Shown here: piece after piece, positions 9,136 to 18,599 of the stretch
Numbering within the stretch: the stretch's first letter is position 1
How the letters are laid out: each line of letters opens with the position of its first letter
Assembly: GCA_910589395.1 (NCBI GenBank)
Contig: CAJUTL010000012.1
Location: 12,605-76,604, forward strand
Reading direction: 5' to 3'
DNA: 64,000 bases
Source of the DNA: an uncultured Oscillospiraceae bacterium
GTDB lineage: Bacteria > Bacillota_A > Clostridia > Oscillospirales > Acutalibacteraceae
Made by a program: the position numbers and the translations under genes
The notes under the pieces: generated by a model
The model's database searches: none
Told to the model about the DNA's origin: nothing
The model's input: only the letters and a program-made list of their open reading frames with translations

Positions 9136-10740
9136 TCAGCGATTATTCAGTTCCGCGTATTGCAGCAGGTTTCTGCAAAGGTAGAGCACCAAAAGCGAGA
9201 CCGGTATATTGAGCACGATGATCCCCAGGAACAGGCCCATAAAGCCGGGGAGCGGAGCCAGGGTCATCAGCACCGCGCCGAGTATGATGCCGGGAGCCGC
9301 CATCAACAACAGCGCGAGAACATAGAAGAACATAATGAGCACCTTGGAGCTCACGGTACCGAATACCCGCTCTACCAGTACGTTTCCGGCGGTAAATAGC
9401 AGGGAGAAGGAAATTCTCGCCGCAATACAGAAAACGGTGTCCAAGGGAGAAGCGCCGATGATAAAGGCAACCGGTACAAAAATGATGACAGCCTCCAGCG
9501 TATCATTCCAAAGGCTTTCCTTGATGGCATAGAGAAGCTTTTTCAGCGGAGGCTCCGGGATCAGGTACAGATAAGGCTTCATCAGTTCCCGGTTAAACCG
9601 CCCCAAAGCGGTGGAAAAGATCTGCATGTAGGTGCCCATAGCAAATACGCTGAGAATCGCGCCTTCCTCAAATTCCCGCATAAAGAAGGAAGCCGCGATG
9701 ATGCAGATCACAAAAATCAGGGAAAGGTTGGAAAGAAAGAAAATACCGGAACGCCGGTTTTCCACGGCATGCTTCTGATAAATGGCGCTTGCGCCCCAGC
9801 CCTTTCCCAGGCCCAGCTTTCCCATACGTACCTTTTTAGGAACCACCTCGTTTAACTGCCCCTCCTTTTGGGCCGTAATGGCGGATTGGGCGGTTTCGGC
9901 GGTTTGCAGTACGTCCTCATAGTAATTATTTTTGCTCTTTACGATCAAAAGCACCAGGACAGCGGTAAACACAAAGGTCAGAAGCAGAAGGAGCAGGCAA
10001 AGCGAGAAGTCGCCGGTCATAATGCCCCCGGCGATGCCCGCCGCCCAGCCGGAAACGGGGAACAGCAGGCCCGGCAGGGTGGAAAAGAAATCCGCTCCGG
10101 CCTTTAAGGCGGCCGTGTAGTCCTTGCCGCCGTTCAGCAGGGCGGCAAGGGGCTCCCGGCAGGTGAAAACCGCGGCCAGGGCATAAAGAGCCGCGGCTCC
10201 GTAAACACAGAAGCGCACCGTGCGCCCGGCGTTTTCCTTGCCGCTGGTACGGGTGTATACCGCCATGGCGGAAAGCTGAGCAAGGAAAAGCGTCAAGGCG
10301 TACCCGGCAATAATGAGCAGCAGGCTGCCGTAAGAGATGCCATACAAGGTGTTTAGCCAGGAATACTGGAACAGCAGAAAAAAGCCCAGCAGCAAAGAGA
10401 CCCCCAGCTGCCGGAACAGCCCGTAAAACAGCACCCGGTTTGGGCGCAGGGGGGCGGGAAATAGCAGCGTTACGTCAGAAAGAGTAAACATGGGAGTGTT
10501 GCTGGCGCTGCCGTTTACAAACACCATCAGGAACATAACGGTATAAAAAAGGGAGAGGATCGCCACCAGCTCAGAAAGCGCCCGGGGCTCTGTTCCGACG
10601 GTTTCATTTTTTGTAAAGGCCACCAACACGAAGACCGCGATAAGAAACACGCCGTAAATCAGCTTCGAGGGACTTTTGAAAATGCTTTTGACCTGGTTTT
10701 TGAACTTGGTAAGGGTCAGATACACAAGGGGGCTTTTCAT
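9136..10740 (-). CDS. ABC exporter permease (putative ABC exporter family)
   Basis: 534-residue polytopic membrane protein with roughly a dozen hydrophobic segments. N-terminal FKSPSKLIYGVFLIAVFVLV and the overall layout match the putative ABC exporter family found next to a lone ATPase. It overlaps the ATP-binding gene by 4 bp, so the two form one transporter. The substrate cannot be read from the sequence. Confidence 0.82.
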   Translation of the reverse strand: MKSPLVYLTLTKFKNQVKSIFKSPSKLIYGVFLIAVFVLVAFTKNETVGTEPRALSELVAILSLFYTVMFLMVFVNGSASNTPMFTLSDVTLLFPAPLRPNRVLFYGLFRQLGVSLLLGFFLLFQYSWLNTLYGISYGSLLLIIAGYALTLFLAQLSAMAVYTRTSGKENAGRTVRFCVYGAAALYALAAVFTCREPLAALLNGGKDYTAALKAGADFFSTLPGLLFPVSGWAAGIAGGIMTGDFSLCLLLLLLTFVFTAVLVLLIVKSKNNYYEDVLQTAETAQSAITAQKEGQLNEVVPKKVRMGKLGLGKGWGASAIYQKHAVENRRSGIFFLSNLSLIFVICIIAASFFMREFEEGAILSVFAMGTYMQIFSTALGRFNRELMKPYLYLIPEPPLKKLLYAIKESLWNDTLEAVIIFVPVAFIIGASPLDTVFCIAARISFSLLFTAGNVLVERVFGTVSSKVLIMFFYVLALLLMAAPGIILGAVLMTLAPLPGFMGLFLGIIVLNIPVSLLVLYLCRNLLQYAELNNR

Positions 10741-11447
10741 TTTGCGGCGCCTCCCTCCGAAGCGCCCTCTGTGATCTCAAAGAACAGCTCCTCCAGGGTT
10801 TTTCCATCGTCCTGGCCGTTTATTTTGGTGGCGGCAAAGCGCCCGTTCATCATAATGTTCGCCACGTCCCAGTAGTCCTCTACGCTGTCGATCATATGGG
10901 TGCTGATCAAAACAGAAGCGCCGCCGGCCTTCAGTTCCCGGAAAATAGTTTTCAATTCCTTAATGGCATGGGGGTCCAGTCCCACCAGGGGCTCGTCGAA
11001 TATAACCACACTGGGCTTGTGGCACAGCGCGCAGCAGATGGAAAGCTTCTGCTGCATGCCCTTGGAAAGCTCCTTGCCCAGCTTATCTTTTTTGTCCCAC
11101 AGCTCCAGCCGCTCTAAAAGCTGCTGGGTGTAGGCCTCGTCCTCCACACGGTAGGCCCGGCGAATAAACTCCAAATGCTCCGAAACAGTGAGCAGATCGT
11201 ACACTGCGGGCATTTCGGGAATATAGCCCAACTGGCGTTTGGCGTCCAGGGAGGTGTTTTCAAAGCCGTTTATCTCAATGCGCCCTGTAAACCGCAACAG
11301 TCCGGTGATACATTTGATAATGGTGGATTTCCCGGCGCCGTTGGGCCCCAGCAAAATACCGATCTGCCCATCTCCCACGGCAAAGCTGATATTGTCGTTT
11401 GCCACGTTTTTTCCATATTTCTTTGTTACTCCACTGATAGAAAGCAT
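10737..11447 (-). CDS. ABC transporter ATP-binding protein
   Basis: 236-residue nucleotide-binding domain: Walker A GPNGAGKST (about 34-42), signature LSKGMQQKLS, Walker B VVIFDEPLVGLDP, and H-loop STHMIDSVE. First gene of a two-gene exporter operon with the permease at 9136. It is divergent from fprA. Confidence 0.94.
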   Translation of the reverse strand: MLSISGVTKKYGKNVANDNISFAVGDGQIGILLGPNGAGKSTIIKCITGLLRFTGRIEINGFENTSLDAKRQLGYIPEMPAVYDLLTVSEHLEFIRRAYRVEDEAYTQQLLERLELWDKKDKLGKELSKGMQQKLSICCALCHKPSVVIFDEPLVGLDPHAIKELKTIFRELKAGGASVLISTHMIDSVEDYWDVANIMMNGRFAATKINGQDDGKTLEELFFEITEGASEGGAAK

Positions 11448-11713
11448 CTTTTTTCATCCTCATTTCCGCGAAAAGCAAGAGCTTTTCAGTTTTTTACACA
11501 TGTACCTCATTGTAGCAGGAAGCAGGCGCTTTCGCAAGAGAGCGGAGGAATCTGAAAGATTTTCGACAGAATTGTGTTAGAAAATTAACATTATGCGCCC
11601 TGAAAACTTCATACTGGACAGAAAAAGGGAAATGATATAAAATAAGAGTCTGTAAGAAATGGCAGGAATTTCCTGCGAAAAAATCAGGATAGATCAGGAA
11701 AGGATGAAGACGT

Positions 11714-12898
11714 ATGGAACTGAAGCAGGGCATTACCTGGACAGGCATTCTGGACCGGGATCTGCGGGTGTTCGATATCATCATGGAAACGGAATTTGGC
11801 ACTACTTATAATTCCTATGTGGTAAAGGGAACGGAAAAAACCGCCCTTATCGAAACGGCCAAGGCAAAATTCTGTGAGGAATATCTGGAAAAGGTAAAGG
11901 CTGTTACCGAGATCGACAAGATCGATTATCTCATTGTGGACCATACGGAGCCGGATCATGCCGGAAGCGCCGAGAAGCTTCTGGAGCTGAACCCGGAAAT
12001 TGAGGTCATCGGCACCACGGGAGCGCTGAATTTTCTTTCTCAGATCATGAACAAGCCTTTTAAGTCCCGGGCGGTCAAGGATGGGGAAGAGCTCGATCTG
12101 GGCGGCAAGACCCTGCGGTTTCTGGTGGTTCCCAATCTCCATTGGCCGGATACCATGTATACCTACCTTCCGGAGGATAAAGTCCTCTTTACCTGCGATT
12201 CCTTCGGTTCCCATTACTGCTGCGAGGGAATCCTCCGCAGCAAGGTGGAGAATGAAGAGGGCTATCAGCGTGCCGCAAAGTATTATTTTGACAATATTCT
12301 CGGCCCCTTTAAGAGTTTTATGAATAAAGCGCTGGACCGCGTGGAGAGCATGGAGATCGATATGATCTGTCCCGGTCACGGCCCCGTTCTCGATACCGGC
12401 ATTCCGGAGCTGATGAAAACCTACCGGGAGTGGAGCAGGGTGGAAAACCCCAACCAGGGAAAAACCGTGGTGATCGCCTATGTCAGCGCTTACGGCTACA
12501 CCGGCCAGATGGCAAAGGTGATCGGCGAGGCCATAAAGGCCCAGGGAGTGGCTGTGCATACCTATGATCTGGTAACGGACGATTGTTCCTCCCTGGCTGC
12601 CGATCTGCTCTATGCGGACGGCATTCTTTTGGGCTCTCCCACCATTCTGGGAGACGCTTTAAAGCCCATTTACGATCTCTCTACCACGCTTCTGCCCACT
12701 ATTCACGGCGGCAAGCAGGCGGCGGCCTTTGGTTCCTACGGCTGGACGGGCGAGGCGGTCCCCAACCTGACCCAGCGCCTCCAGCAGCTGAAAATGAAGG
12801 TTTCAGACGGCCTGCGCCTGCGCTTTAAGCCCAGCGAGGAGGAGCTTGCTCAGTGCAAGGCCTTCGGAGAGGAATTCGCGGCGAAGGTAAAGGGCTGA
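11714..12898 (+). CDS. fprA: FprA-type flavodiiron protein
   Basis: A-type flavoprotein that reduces O2 to water or NO to N2O in anaerobes. The N-terminal metallo-beta-lactamase-like domain has the diiron motif HTEPDHAG at about residue 77 and later ligands (DSFGSH, GHGPVLD). The C-terminal flavodoxin domain begins near YVSAYGYTGQMA. 394 residues, as expected. AGGAAAGGATGAAG precedes the ATG. The rubredoxin fusion at 3920 is a possible electron donor. The next gene follows after 7 nt. Confidence 0.93.
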   Translation: MELKQGITWTGILDRDLRVFDIIMETEFGTTYNSYVVKGTEKTALIETAKAKFCEEYLEKVKAVTEIDKIDYLIVDHTEPDHAGSAEKLLELNPEIEVIGTTGALNFLSQIMNKPFKSRAVKDGEELDLGGKTLRFLVVPNLHWPDTMYTYLPEDKVLFTCDSFGSHYCCEGILRSKVENEEGYQRAAKYYFDNILGPFKSFMNKALDRVESMEIDMICPGHGPVLDTGIPELMKTYREWSRVENPNQGKTVVIAYVSAYGYTGQMAKVIGEAIKAQGVAVHTYDLVTDDCSSLAADLLYADGILLGSPTILGDALKPIYDLSTTLLPTIHGGKQAAAFGSYGWTGEAVPNLTQRLQQLKMKVSDGLRLRFKPSEEELAQCKAFGEEFAAKVKG

Positions 12899-12905
12899 AG
12901 CGGAG

Positions 12906-13340
12906 ATGAGCTATACCATTCAGGAGGAACGGCTCACCCCGGCGGAATATATCGGCTTTTTGAGAGAAACAGACCTGGGCTCTCAATACCCGAAGGAGCG
13001 CTTTGAAGAACGTATCTCCACTCTGGTAAAGAAGGCCTCCATCAGTCTGACCGCCAGAAACGCGGAACGGAAGCTGTTAGGCGTTTGCCTGTGTATTACG
13101 GATTTTGCCTATTGGCTTTTTCTCACAGACCTGGGCGTTATTCGGAGTTGTACCGGTCAGGGCATTGGAAAGGCCTTGGTTCAAAAGGCCCTGGAGCTTG
13201 CGGGCGGCGAAAAAAATATCATCATGTATACCTGCGCCAATGAAAATGCCGTTCCCTTCTACGAAAGGCTCGGCATGAGAAAGCCCAATGACGTGATGGT
13301 TTATGACCATGCGGAGTGGACGGAATTTACCGTGGAGTAA
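12906..13340 (+). CDS. GNAT-family N-acetyltransferase
   Basis: 144 residues with the acetyl-CoA loop IRSCTGQGIGKALVQKALELA and the C-terminal NENAVPFYERLGM typical of GNAT enzymes. It lies directly downstream of fprA and is probably co-transcribed. Substrate unknown. Confidence 0.87.
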   Translation: MSYTIQEERLTPAEYIGFLRETDLGSQYPKERFEERISTLVKKASISLTARNAERKLLGVCLCITDFAYWLFLTDLGVIRSCTGQGIGKALVQKALELAGGEKNIIMYTCANENAVPFYERLGMRKPNDVMVYDHAEWTEFTVE

Positions 13341-13429
13341 AAACACCGTTTGCGGTGCGTATAGACGATGCTTTTTCTGGAATACTGCTGATAGAATTTC
13401 TATTTCATAAAAGAAAGGATGCGGCGGCT

Positions 13430-13603
13430 ATGCAGAAAAAGGATCTGGAAAAGATGGATCAAAACGCCAGAGAGTATTTCAATTCTCTTCCGGTCTTATT
13501 GCAGGAGCAGCTGACTCAGAGCGGCGTGGCGATGACCACCAAAGAGCAGTTGGAGAGCTACTGTAAAAATGCTCTGGGGGAAAGCGGCAAAACAGATCGA
13601 TAA
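13430..13603 (+). CDS. Small protein of unknown function
   Basis: 57 residues from the ATG at 13430, preceded by AGAAAGGA at about 10 nt. Charged, soluble; the middle part (NSLPVLLQEQLTQSGV) and ending EQLESYCKNAL look helical. I recognise no domain with certainty. An in-frame upstream extension to 13316 overlaps the acetyltransferase and has no good ribosome binding site, so it is rejected. A GC-rich hairpin with T-run follows. Confidence 0.6.
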   Translation: MQKKDLEKMDQNAREYFNSLPVLLQEQLTQSGVAMTTKEQLESYCKNALGESGKTDR

Positions 13604-13618
13604 GAAAACGGGGGGTGT

Positions 13619-13642
13619 CCGGCAGGGCATGCCCCTGTTTTT
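13619..13642 (+). terminator. Probable intrinsic terminator
   Basis: CAGGGCATGCCCCTG hairpin followed by TTTTTA downstream of the small gene. Confidence 0.5.
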
Positions 13643-13766
13643 ATTGGAAAAGCGACCCTGAAAATGGGAAAAGCCCCGGAATAGAGCGGTTTCTTGCACT
13701 AATTTTATAAATTTGCTTTTTCAGAGGGCGGAGAATTATGAAAAAGGTAGATTCTCCGCGATTTCA

Positions 13767-13795
13767 TTGACTTTCCGGAGGAAGAGGGCTATAAT
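13767..13795 (+). promoter_or_regulatory. Strong promoter for a candidate small RNA
   Basis: TTGACT at 13767-13772 and TATAAT at 13790-13795, spacer exactly 17 nt. No reading frame with a ribosome binding site follows before the terminator at 13867. Confidence 0.75.
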
Positions 13796-13801
13796 AAAGC
13801 C

Positions 13802-13902
13802 ATAATAAAGCTTTCGAGTGTTGCGGCATAAGCCGCACTTTTCAATACAACTCCTCCCCAAAAGAAGAAAGAAGGCCGGATTTCCCGGCCTTCTTTCTTT
13901 TT
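13802..13902 (+). ncRNA. Candidate ~100-nt small regulatory RNA
   Basis: Seen: a near-consensus promoter, then about 100 nt without an AUG-led frame, ending in an intrinsic terminator. The transcript would have a 5' hairpin (TGCGGC-ATAA-GCCGCA, 13822-13837), an unpaired linker with the C-rich CTCCTCCCC at 13851-13859, and the terminator. A C-rich single-stranded stretch that can pair with Shine-Dalgarno sequences is the hallmark of RsaE-like trans-acting small RNAs in Firmicutes. That role is inference. Transcript ends are estimates. Confidence 0.55.
13867..13902 (+). terminator. Intrinsic terminator of the candidate small RNA
   Basis: GAAAGAAGGCCGG and CCGGCCTTCTTTC arms, 5-nt loop, TTTTT. 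Confidence 0.85.
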
Positions 13903-13909
13903 AGATGTT

Positions 13910-14200
13910 AGTTATTAGTTGTTAGAGAAGAGAAAGCCTCTCTCACTGTTATTCTGAGGAACGAAGAGACGAAGAATCTCGCCCTTTGTTCCTGGCAAAG
14001 AGTCAAAGGACGAGATCCTTCACTTCGTTCAGGATGACAGAAGGAAAGTATGCGGCTCACTGCAAATTCCAATTTGCCTGCTTGCTTGCGGTCGGGCCGG
14101 GAACTGTCTATTTGCATCAAGCGGCTTCACGAGCGGGTGCAGCGGCACAAGCGTTGTAACCAACGCTGCAAATTTCAATTTACCAAACGCGGCGCGTAAA
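13910..14200. repeat. Dispersed intergenic repeat copy
   Basis: Contains ATTCTGAGGAACGAAG, GACGAAGAATCTCG, GTTCAGGATGACAGA and CAAATTCCAATTTG-type segments that recur in altered order near 8.9 kb and 63.7-63.9 kb. No gene is evident. Confidence 0.6.
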
Positions 14201-14223
14201 TCCTATATCAATTTTTTAAGCCT

Positions 14224-15174
14224 CTAATTGACAACGTTTTGTGGGTTTCCTTTCTGAAAGGCTTCCAGGTTTTCAGCCACGGCCCGGATCAGCCGGGCCC
14301 TTGCTTCCCGGGAGGCCCAGGCGATATGGGGCGTGATCACGCAGTTTTTTGCGGAGAGCAGGGGATCATCCGGCTCCGGCGGCTCCCGCTCCAGCACGTC
14401 CAGTCCCGCGCCTGCCAGCATTCCGCTGTTTAAGGCCCTTGCCAGCGCGCGGCTGTCCACGATCCCTCCCCGGGCGGTGTTGATGAGAAAGGCAGTGGAC
14501 TTCATGCGGGAAAGAAGCGCCTCTCCCGCTAGCCCTTTGGTTTCCGGCGTCAGCGGGCAGTGAAGTGATACCGCGTCGCTGCACTCAAAAAGCTCGGGCA
14601 GCGCTGCCCTGCGAAAAGGCTTTGGAAGCTCTTTCTCGGCGCGGCTGTGAACCAATACCTCCATGCCAAAAGCATGGCCAATATCCGCCACCCTGCGCCC
14701 AATGCTGCCAAAGCCCACGATCCCCAGGGTTTTTCCGGAAAGCTCTGTAAGCGGAAAATCGCCGTAATTCATGGAAACGGCCTCCTGCCAGCGGCCTTCC
14801 TTTACCGCCTTGTTGTAGTTGTGCACATTTTCGCACAGACAGAGCAAAAGGGAAATGGCGTGCTGAGCGACCAGCGGGGCGCAGTAGTCCGGCACGTTGC
14901 AGACGGTGATCCCCAGCGCTCTTGCCGCTTCGGTGTCGATGGCGTTATAGCCCGTAGCCAGCATACCGAGAAAGCGCAGCCGGGGCAGCCGCGCAAGCAT
15001 ATCGCGGTCTAAGGCGGGGCGGTTCAGGATCAGGGCGTCCGCCTCCCGGCTTCTGGAGAGCACAAGCTCCGGCGGCGTATGGTCATAAACAGTAAGCTTT
15101 CCCAGGGCTTTCAGCGGAGCCCAGCTGAGATCGCCGGGATTTGTGGTGCCGCCGTCCAAAATCACAATGTTCAT
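14224..15174 (-). CDS. D-2-hydroxyacid dehydrogenase (glycerate/hydroxypyruvate type)
   Basis: 316 residues, NAD-dependent. The Rossmann motif GIVGFGSIGRRVADIG lies mid-protein. The catalytic arginine is in NTARGGIVD, and the histidine is in TPHIAWAS. Closest in style to glycerate dehydrogenase/hydroxypyruvate reductase. The frame stays open for 71 codons upstream, but MNIVILDGG follows an AGAAAGGAG site, so 15174 is the start. Exact substrate uncertain. Confidence 0.88.
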   Translation of the reverse strand: MNIVILDGGTTNPGDLSWAPLKALGKLTVYDHTPPELVLSRSREADALILNRPALDRDMLARLPRLRFLGMLATGYNAIDTEAARALGITVCNVPDYCAPLVAQHAISLLLCLCENVHNYNKAVKEGRWQEAVSMNYGDFPLTELSGKTLGIVGFGSIGRRVADIGHAFGMEVLVHSRAEKELPKPFRRAALPELFECSDAVSLHCPLTPETKGLAGEALLSRMKSTAFLINTARGGIVDSRALARALNSGMLAGAGLDVLEREPPEPDDPLLSAKNCVITPHIAWASREARARLIRAVAENLEAFQKGNPQNVVN

Positions 15175-15262
15175 AGAAAGGCTCCTTTCTGCCGTTTGTT
15201 TAGTATAAAAGATTTTCCCGCTTTCCACAAGAAAAAGTTTTTTCAGAAGGAAAAAGAAAAGG

Positions 15263-15291
15263 TTGATTCTTCTATCGATCTGTGGCATAAT
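15263..15291 (+). promoter_or_regulatory. Promoter for the ABC transporter/murD/rnr stretch
   Basis: TTGATT at 15263 and CATAAT at 15286 with a 17-nt spacer, about 40 nt before the ABC transporter start. Confidence 0.55.
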
Positions 15292-15332
15292 TTTACTGTA
15301 TATGGAAATGAAAAAGAGGAGTGGATCTCTCT

Positions 15333-17117
15333 GTGGAACAACAGAAAAAAGCCGGGAAAAAAGGGCAGATGCGCCGTTTCCTGCCATATTTCAAAAAATA
15401 TCTTCCCATTTTGATCTTTGACCTGTTCTGTGCCTCGCTTACCACGGTATGCGAGCTGGTGCTGCCTCTTTTGGTGCGGTATGTGACAAACGCGGGCATC
15501 AACGATCTCGCATCCCTGACCCTTTCCGTGATCCTGAAGATCGGCGCGCTCTATTTGTTTTTGCGGATCGTGGACGCCGCCGCCGATTTTTTTCGGGCCT
15601 CCGTGGGGCATATTATGGGCTCCAAGATCGAAACCCAAATGCGTTCCGACCTGTTTGCCCATCTGCAAAAGCTTTCCTTCCACTATTTTGACAACACCAA
15701 GGTGGGGCAGATCATGTCCCGTATCACCTCCGATCTTTTCGATGTAACGGAATTTGCCCATCACGGCCCGGAGGAAGTTTTCATTGCCGGGATCAAGATC
15801 ATCGGTTCCTTTATTATTCTCTGCGGCGTCAATGTATGGCTGACCCTGATCGTTTTTTCCGTGGTGCCCTTTATGTTGCTGGCGGCCGCCTACTTCAACC
15901 TGAAGCTTAGAGAGCAGTTTCGCCGCCAGCGCAGACAGATCGGCGAAATCAATGCTCAGGTGGAGGATAGTCTTTTGGGCGTGCGGGTGGTGAAATCCTT
16001 CGCCAACGAAGGCCTGGAAACCGAAAAGTTTGAACAGGGCAACGGCGCCTTTCTGGATATCAAGAAAAAAAGCTACCTGTATATGGGCGGCTTTGAAGCG
16101 TCCAACCGCTTATTTGACGGCATCATGAATCTTCTGGTGCTGGTGGTGGGCGCTGTCTTTATGATAAACGGGCAGATCCAGCCCGCCGATCTCATTGCTT
16201 ATATGATGTATGTGGGAACGCTGATCAGCTCGATCCGGCAGCTGGTGCAGTTTGCCGAGCAGTTCCAGCGGGGCATGACCGGTATCGAGCGCTTTTTCCA
16301 GATCATGGACGCCGATGTGGATATTTTTGATGAAGAAGGGGCTGTTCCTCTGACGATCCAAAAGGGTGATGTGACCTTTGAGGACGTGAGCTTCAGCTAT
16401 ACGGACGACGGCAAGGAAGTGCTGTCGGAGATCAATCTTCACGTAAGCGCCGGGGAAAACGTGGCGCTGGTGGGGCCCTCCGGCGGTGGAAAAACCACCC
16501 TTTGCAATTTGATCCCCCGGTTTTACGATGTGACCGGCGGCAGAATTCTGGTGGACGGCCAGGACGTGCGAGAGGTCACGCTGAAATCCCTGCGCTCTCA
16601 GATCGGCTTTGTGCAGCAGGATGTGTATCTTTTTTCCGGCACGGTGTATCAAAATATCGAGTACGGAAAGCCAGGCGCTTCCCGGGAGGAAGTGGTGGAG
16701 GCCGCCAAACGGGCCGGAGCCCACGAATTTATTAGCGGGCTGCAAAATGGATATGATACCTATGTGGGGGAGAGGGGCGTAAAGCTTTCCGGCGGGCAGA
16801 AGCAGCGCATCAGTATCGCCAGGGCGTTTTTGAAAAACCCGCCGATCCTGATTTTGGACGAAGCCACCAGCGCTTTGGATAACGAAAGCGAAAAAATCGT
16901 GCAGGCTTCTCTGGAAAAGCTTGCGAAAGGGCGCACTACCTTTACCATTGCCCACAGGCTCACCACCATTAAGAACGCCACGGTTATTCTGGTGCTTACC
17001 GATCGGGGAATCGAAGAAAAGGGAACCCATCAGGAGCTTATGGAGAAAAAGGGCATCTACTACCAGCTCTATAACAGCTACACAGAGGACAGCGATCCGG
17101 CAGCCTCGGAAATTTAG
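15333..17117 (+). CDS. ABC transporter, fused membrane and ATPase domains
   Basis: About 594 residues. The N-terminal exporter transmembrane domain (six segments, residues ~20-310) is followed by an ATPase domain: Walker A GPSGGGKTT, signature LSGGQKQRISIARAF, Walker B ILILDEATSALD, H-loop IAHRLTT. It is an MsbA/multidrug-type half-transporter that would act as a dimer. GTG at 15333 lies 11 nt after AGAGGAG; a GTG at 15321 overlaps that site and is less likely. murD follows after 21 nt, so it may export a cell-envelope or toxic compound; that is inference. Confidence 0.92.
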   Translation: MEQQKKAGKKGQMRRFLPYFKKYLPILIFDLFCASLTTVCELVLPLLVRYVTNAGINDLASLTLSVILKIGALYLFLRIVDAAADFFRASVGHIMGSKIETQMRSDLFAHLQKLSFHYFDNTKVGQIMSRITSDLFDVTEFAHHGPEEVFIAGIKIIGSFIILCGVNVWLTLIVFSVVPFMLLAAAYFNLKLREQFRRQRRQIGEINAQVEDSLLGVRVVKSFANEGLETEKFEQGNGAFLDIKKKSYLYMGGFEASNRLFDGIMNLLVLVVGAVFMINGQIQPADLIAYMMYVGTLISSIRQLVQFAEQFQRGMTGIERFFQIMDADVDIFDEEGAVPLTIQKGDVTFEDVSFSYTDDGKEVLSEINLHVSAGENVALVGPSGGGKTTLCNLIPRFYDVTGGRILVDGQDVREVTLKSLRSQIGFVQQDVYLFSGTVYQNIEYGKPGASREEVVEAAKRAGAHEFISGLQNGYDTYVGERGVKLSGGQKQRISIARAFLKNPPILILDEATSALDNESEKIVQASLEKLAKGRTTFTIAHRLTTIKNATVILVLTDRGIEEKGTHQELMEKKGIYYQLYNSYTEDSDPAASEI

Positions 17118-17138
17118 CGGATTGGAAGTGCTTCAGCA

Positions 17139-18515
17139 TTGAATCAGGAACAGTTTTTCCGAAACATTTCAGGAAAGTCCGTCACCTTTTGCGGCATCGG
17201 GCGCAGTCATCTGCCCCTGATCGATCTTTTTCAAAAAAAGGGAGCGGTGGTTTCCTCCAGAGATAAGCGAACCCTTACGGAGCTGGGGGAAACCGGAGAA
17301 AAGCTTCAGGCCCAGGGCGTAAAGCTGATCCTGGGGGAAGGATATTTGAAGGACCTGACGGAGGACGTGATCTTCCGCACCCCCGGCATGAAATACTTTC
17401 TGCCGGAGCTCATCGAAGCCAGAAGCCGGGGTTCCGCCGTTACCAGTGAAATGGAGCTGTTTTTCGAGCTCTGTCCCTGTAAGCTCTACGCGGTGACAGG
17501 CAGCGATGGAAAAACCACCACCACCACGATCCTTTCAGAGTTTTTGAAGGCCCAGGGGAAAACCGTCCACTTGGGCGGCAATATCGGAAAGCCCCTGCTG
17601 CCAGAAATCGGATCGATCAAAGAAACCGACTGCGCCGTGGCGGAGCTTTCCAGCTTTCAGCTGATCTCCATGCGGAGAAGTCCCCAGGTGGCCGTGGTGA
17701 CGAACCTTTCGCCCAACCATTTGGATATGCACAAGGATATGCGGGAGTATATCGATGCGAAGAAAAATATTTTTCTGCATCAAAGCGCTTTTTCCCGCAC
17801 GGTACTGAACAAGGATAACGATATTACCGCGGCCTTCTCGGAAGAAACCAGGGGAGATACCTGGTTCTTCAGCCGGAAGAGTCAGCCCCGGCGAGGCGTG
17901 TGGTGCGATGGGGAGTCCATTTTTGTAAATGGGGAAAAACTGATGCTCGTATCAGAGATCAAGCTTCCCGGCTGGCATAATGTGGAAAACTATATGGCTG
18001 CCATTGCCGCCGCCTGGGGCGATGTTTCCCCGGAGAATATGGTTCAGGTGGCGAAAAGCTTCGGCGGCGTGGAGCATCGGGCGGAGCTGGTGCGGGAATT
18101 TGATGGCGTCAGGTATTATAACGATTCCATCGCCAGCTCGCCTACCCGCACGATCTCGGGAACCTTGTCTCTCTATTCCCGGAAGATCATTCTCATCTGC
18201 GGGGGATACGACAAGCACATTCCCTACGATCCTCTGGGTCCCGTGATCTGTGATAAGGTAAAGGTCCTGATCGTCATGGGAGACACCGGCCCCAAAATTG
18301 AAGAGGCCGTGCGCAATTCTGCCGCATACCGGGAAGGAGGGCCCGTTATTGTGCGTGTAAAAACCATGGAGGAAGCAGTGGCGGCGGCCCGAAGGCTGGG
18401 AAAAAAGGGGGATATCGTTTCCCTGTCCCCGGCGTCCGCGGCCTTTGACCTGTACCCCAATTTTGAGGTGCGGGGCAGGCATTTCAAAGAGCTTGTCAAC
18501 GGGCTTTCCGAGTAA
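17139..18515 (+). CDS. murD: UDP-N-acetylmuramoyl-L-alanine:D-glutamate ligase
   Basis: Cytoplasmic peptidoglycan precursor ligase that adds D-Glu. 458 residues. The ATP-binding loop is GSDGKTTTT (about residue 120), with VTNLSPNHLDMH and the central-domain NIGKPLLPE. The C-terminal domain has ICGGYDKHIPYDPL and SLSPASAAFDLYPNFEVRG. TTG start. It stands apart from other mur genes, following an ABC transporter, so it may be a second MurD or a relocated one. Confidence 0.92.
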   Translation: MNQEQFFRNISGKSVTFCGIGRSHLPLIDLFQKKGAVVSSRDKRTLTELGETGEKLQAQGVKLILGEGYLKDLTEDVIFRTPGMKYFLPELIEARSRGSAVTSEMELFFELCPCKLYAVTGSDGKTTTTTILSEFLKAQGKTVHLGGNIGKPLLPEIGSIKETDCAVAELSSFQLISMRRSPQVAVVTNLSPNHLDMHKDMREYIDAKKNIFLHQSAFSRTVLNKDNDITAAFSEETRGDTWFFSRKSQPRRGVWCDGESIFVNGEKLMLVSEIKLPGWHNVENYMAAIAAAWGDVSPENMVQVAKSFGGVEHRAELVREFDGVRYYNDSIASSPTRTISGTLSLYSRKIILICGGYDKHIPYDPLGPVICDKVKVLIVMGDTGPKIEEAVRNSAAYREGGPVIVRVKTMEEAVAAARRLGKKGDIVSLSPASAAFDLYPNFEVRGRHFKELVNGLSE

Positions 18516-18599
18516 AGAGCAAAAAGACCGGATAAGAGAGAGCACATATTGTTTGCTCTCAGGCAGGGCTTGCGCCCTGCGGGAAAGGATTTTAACAGA

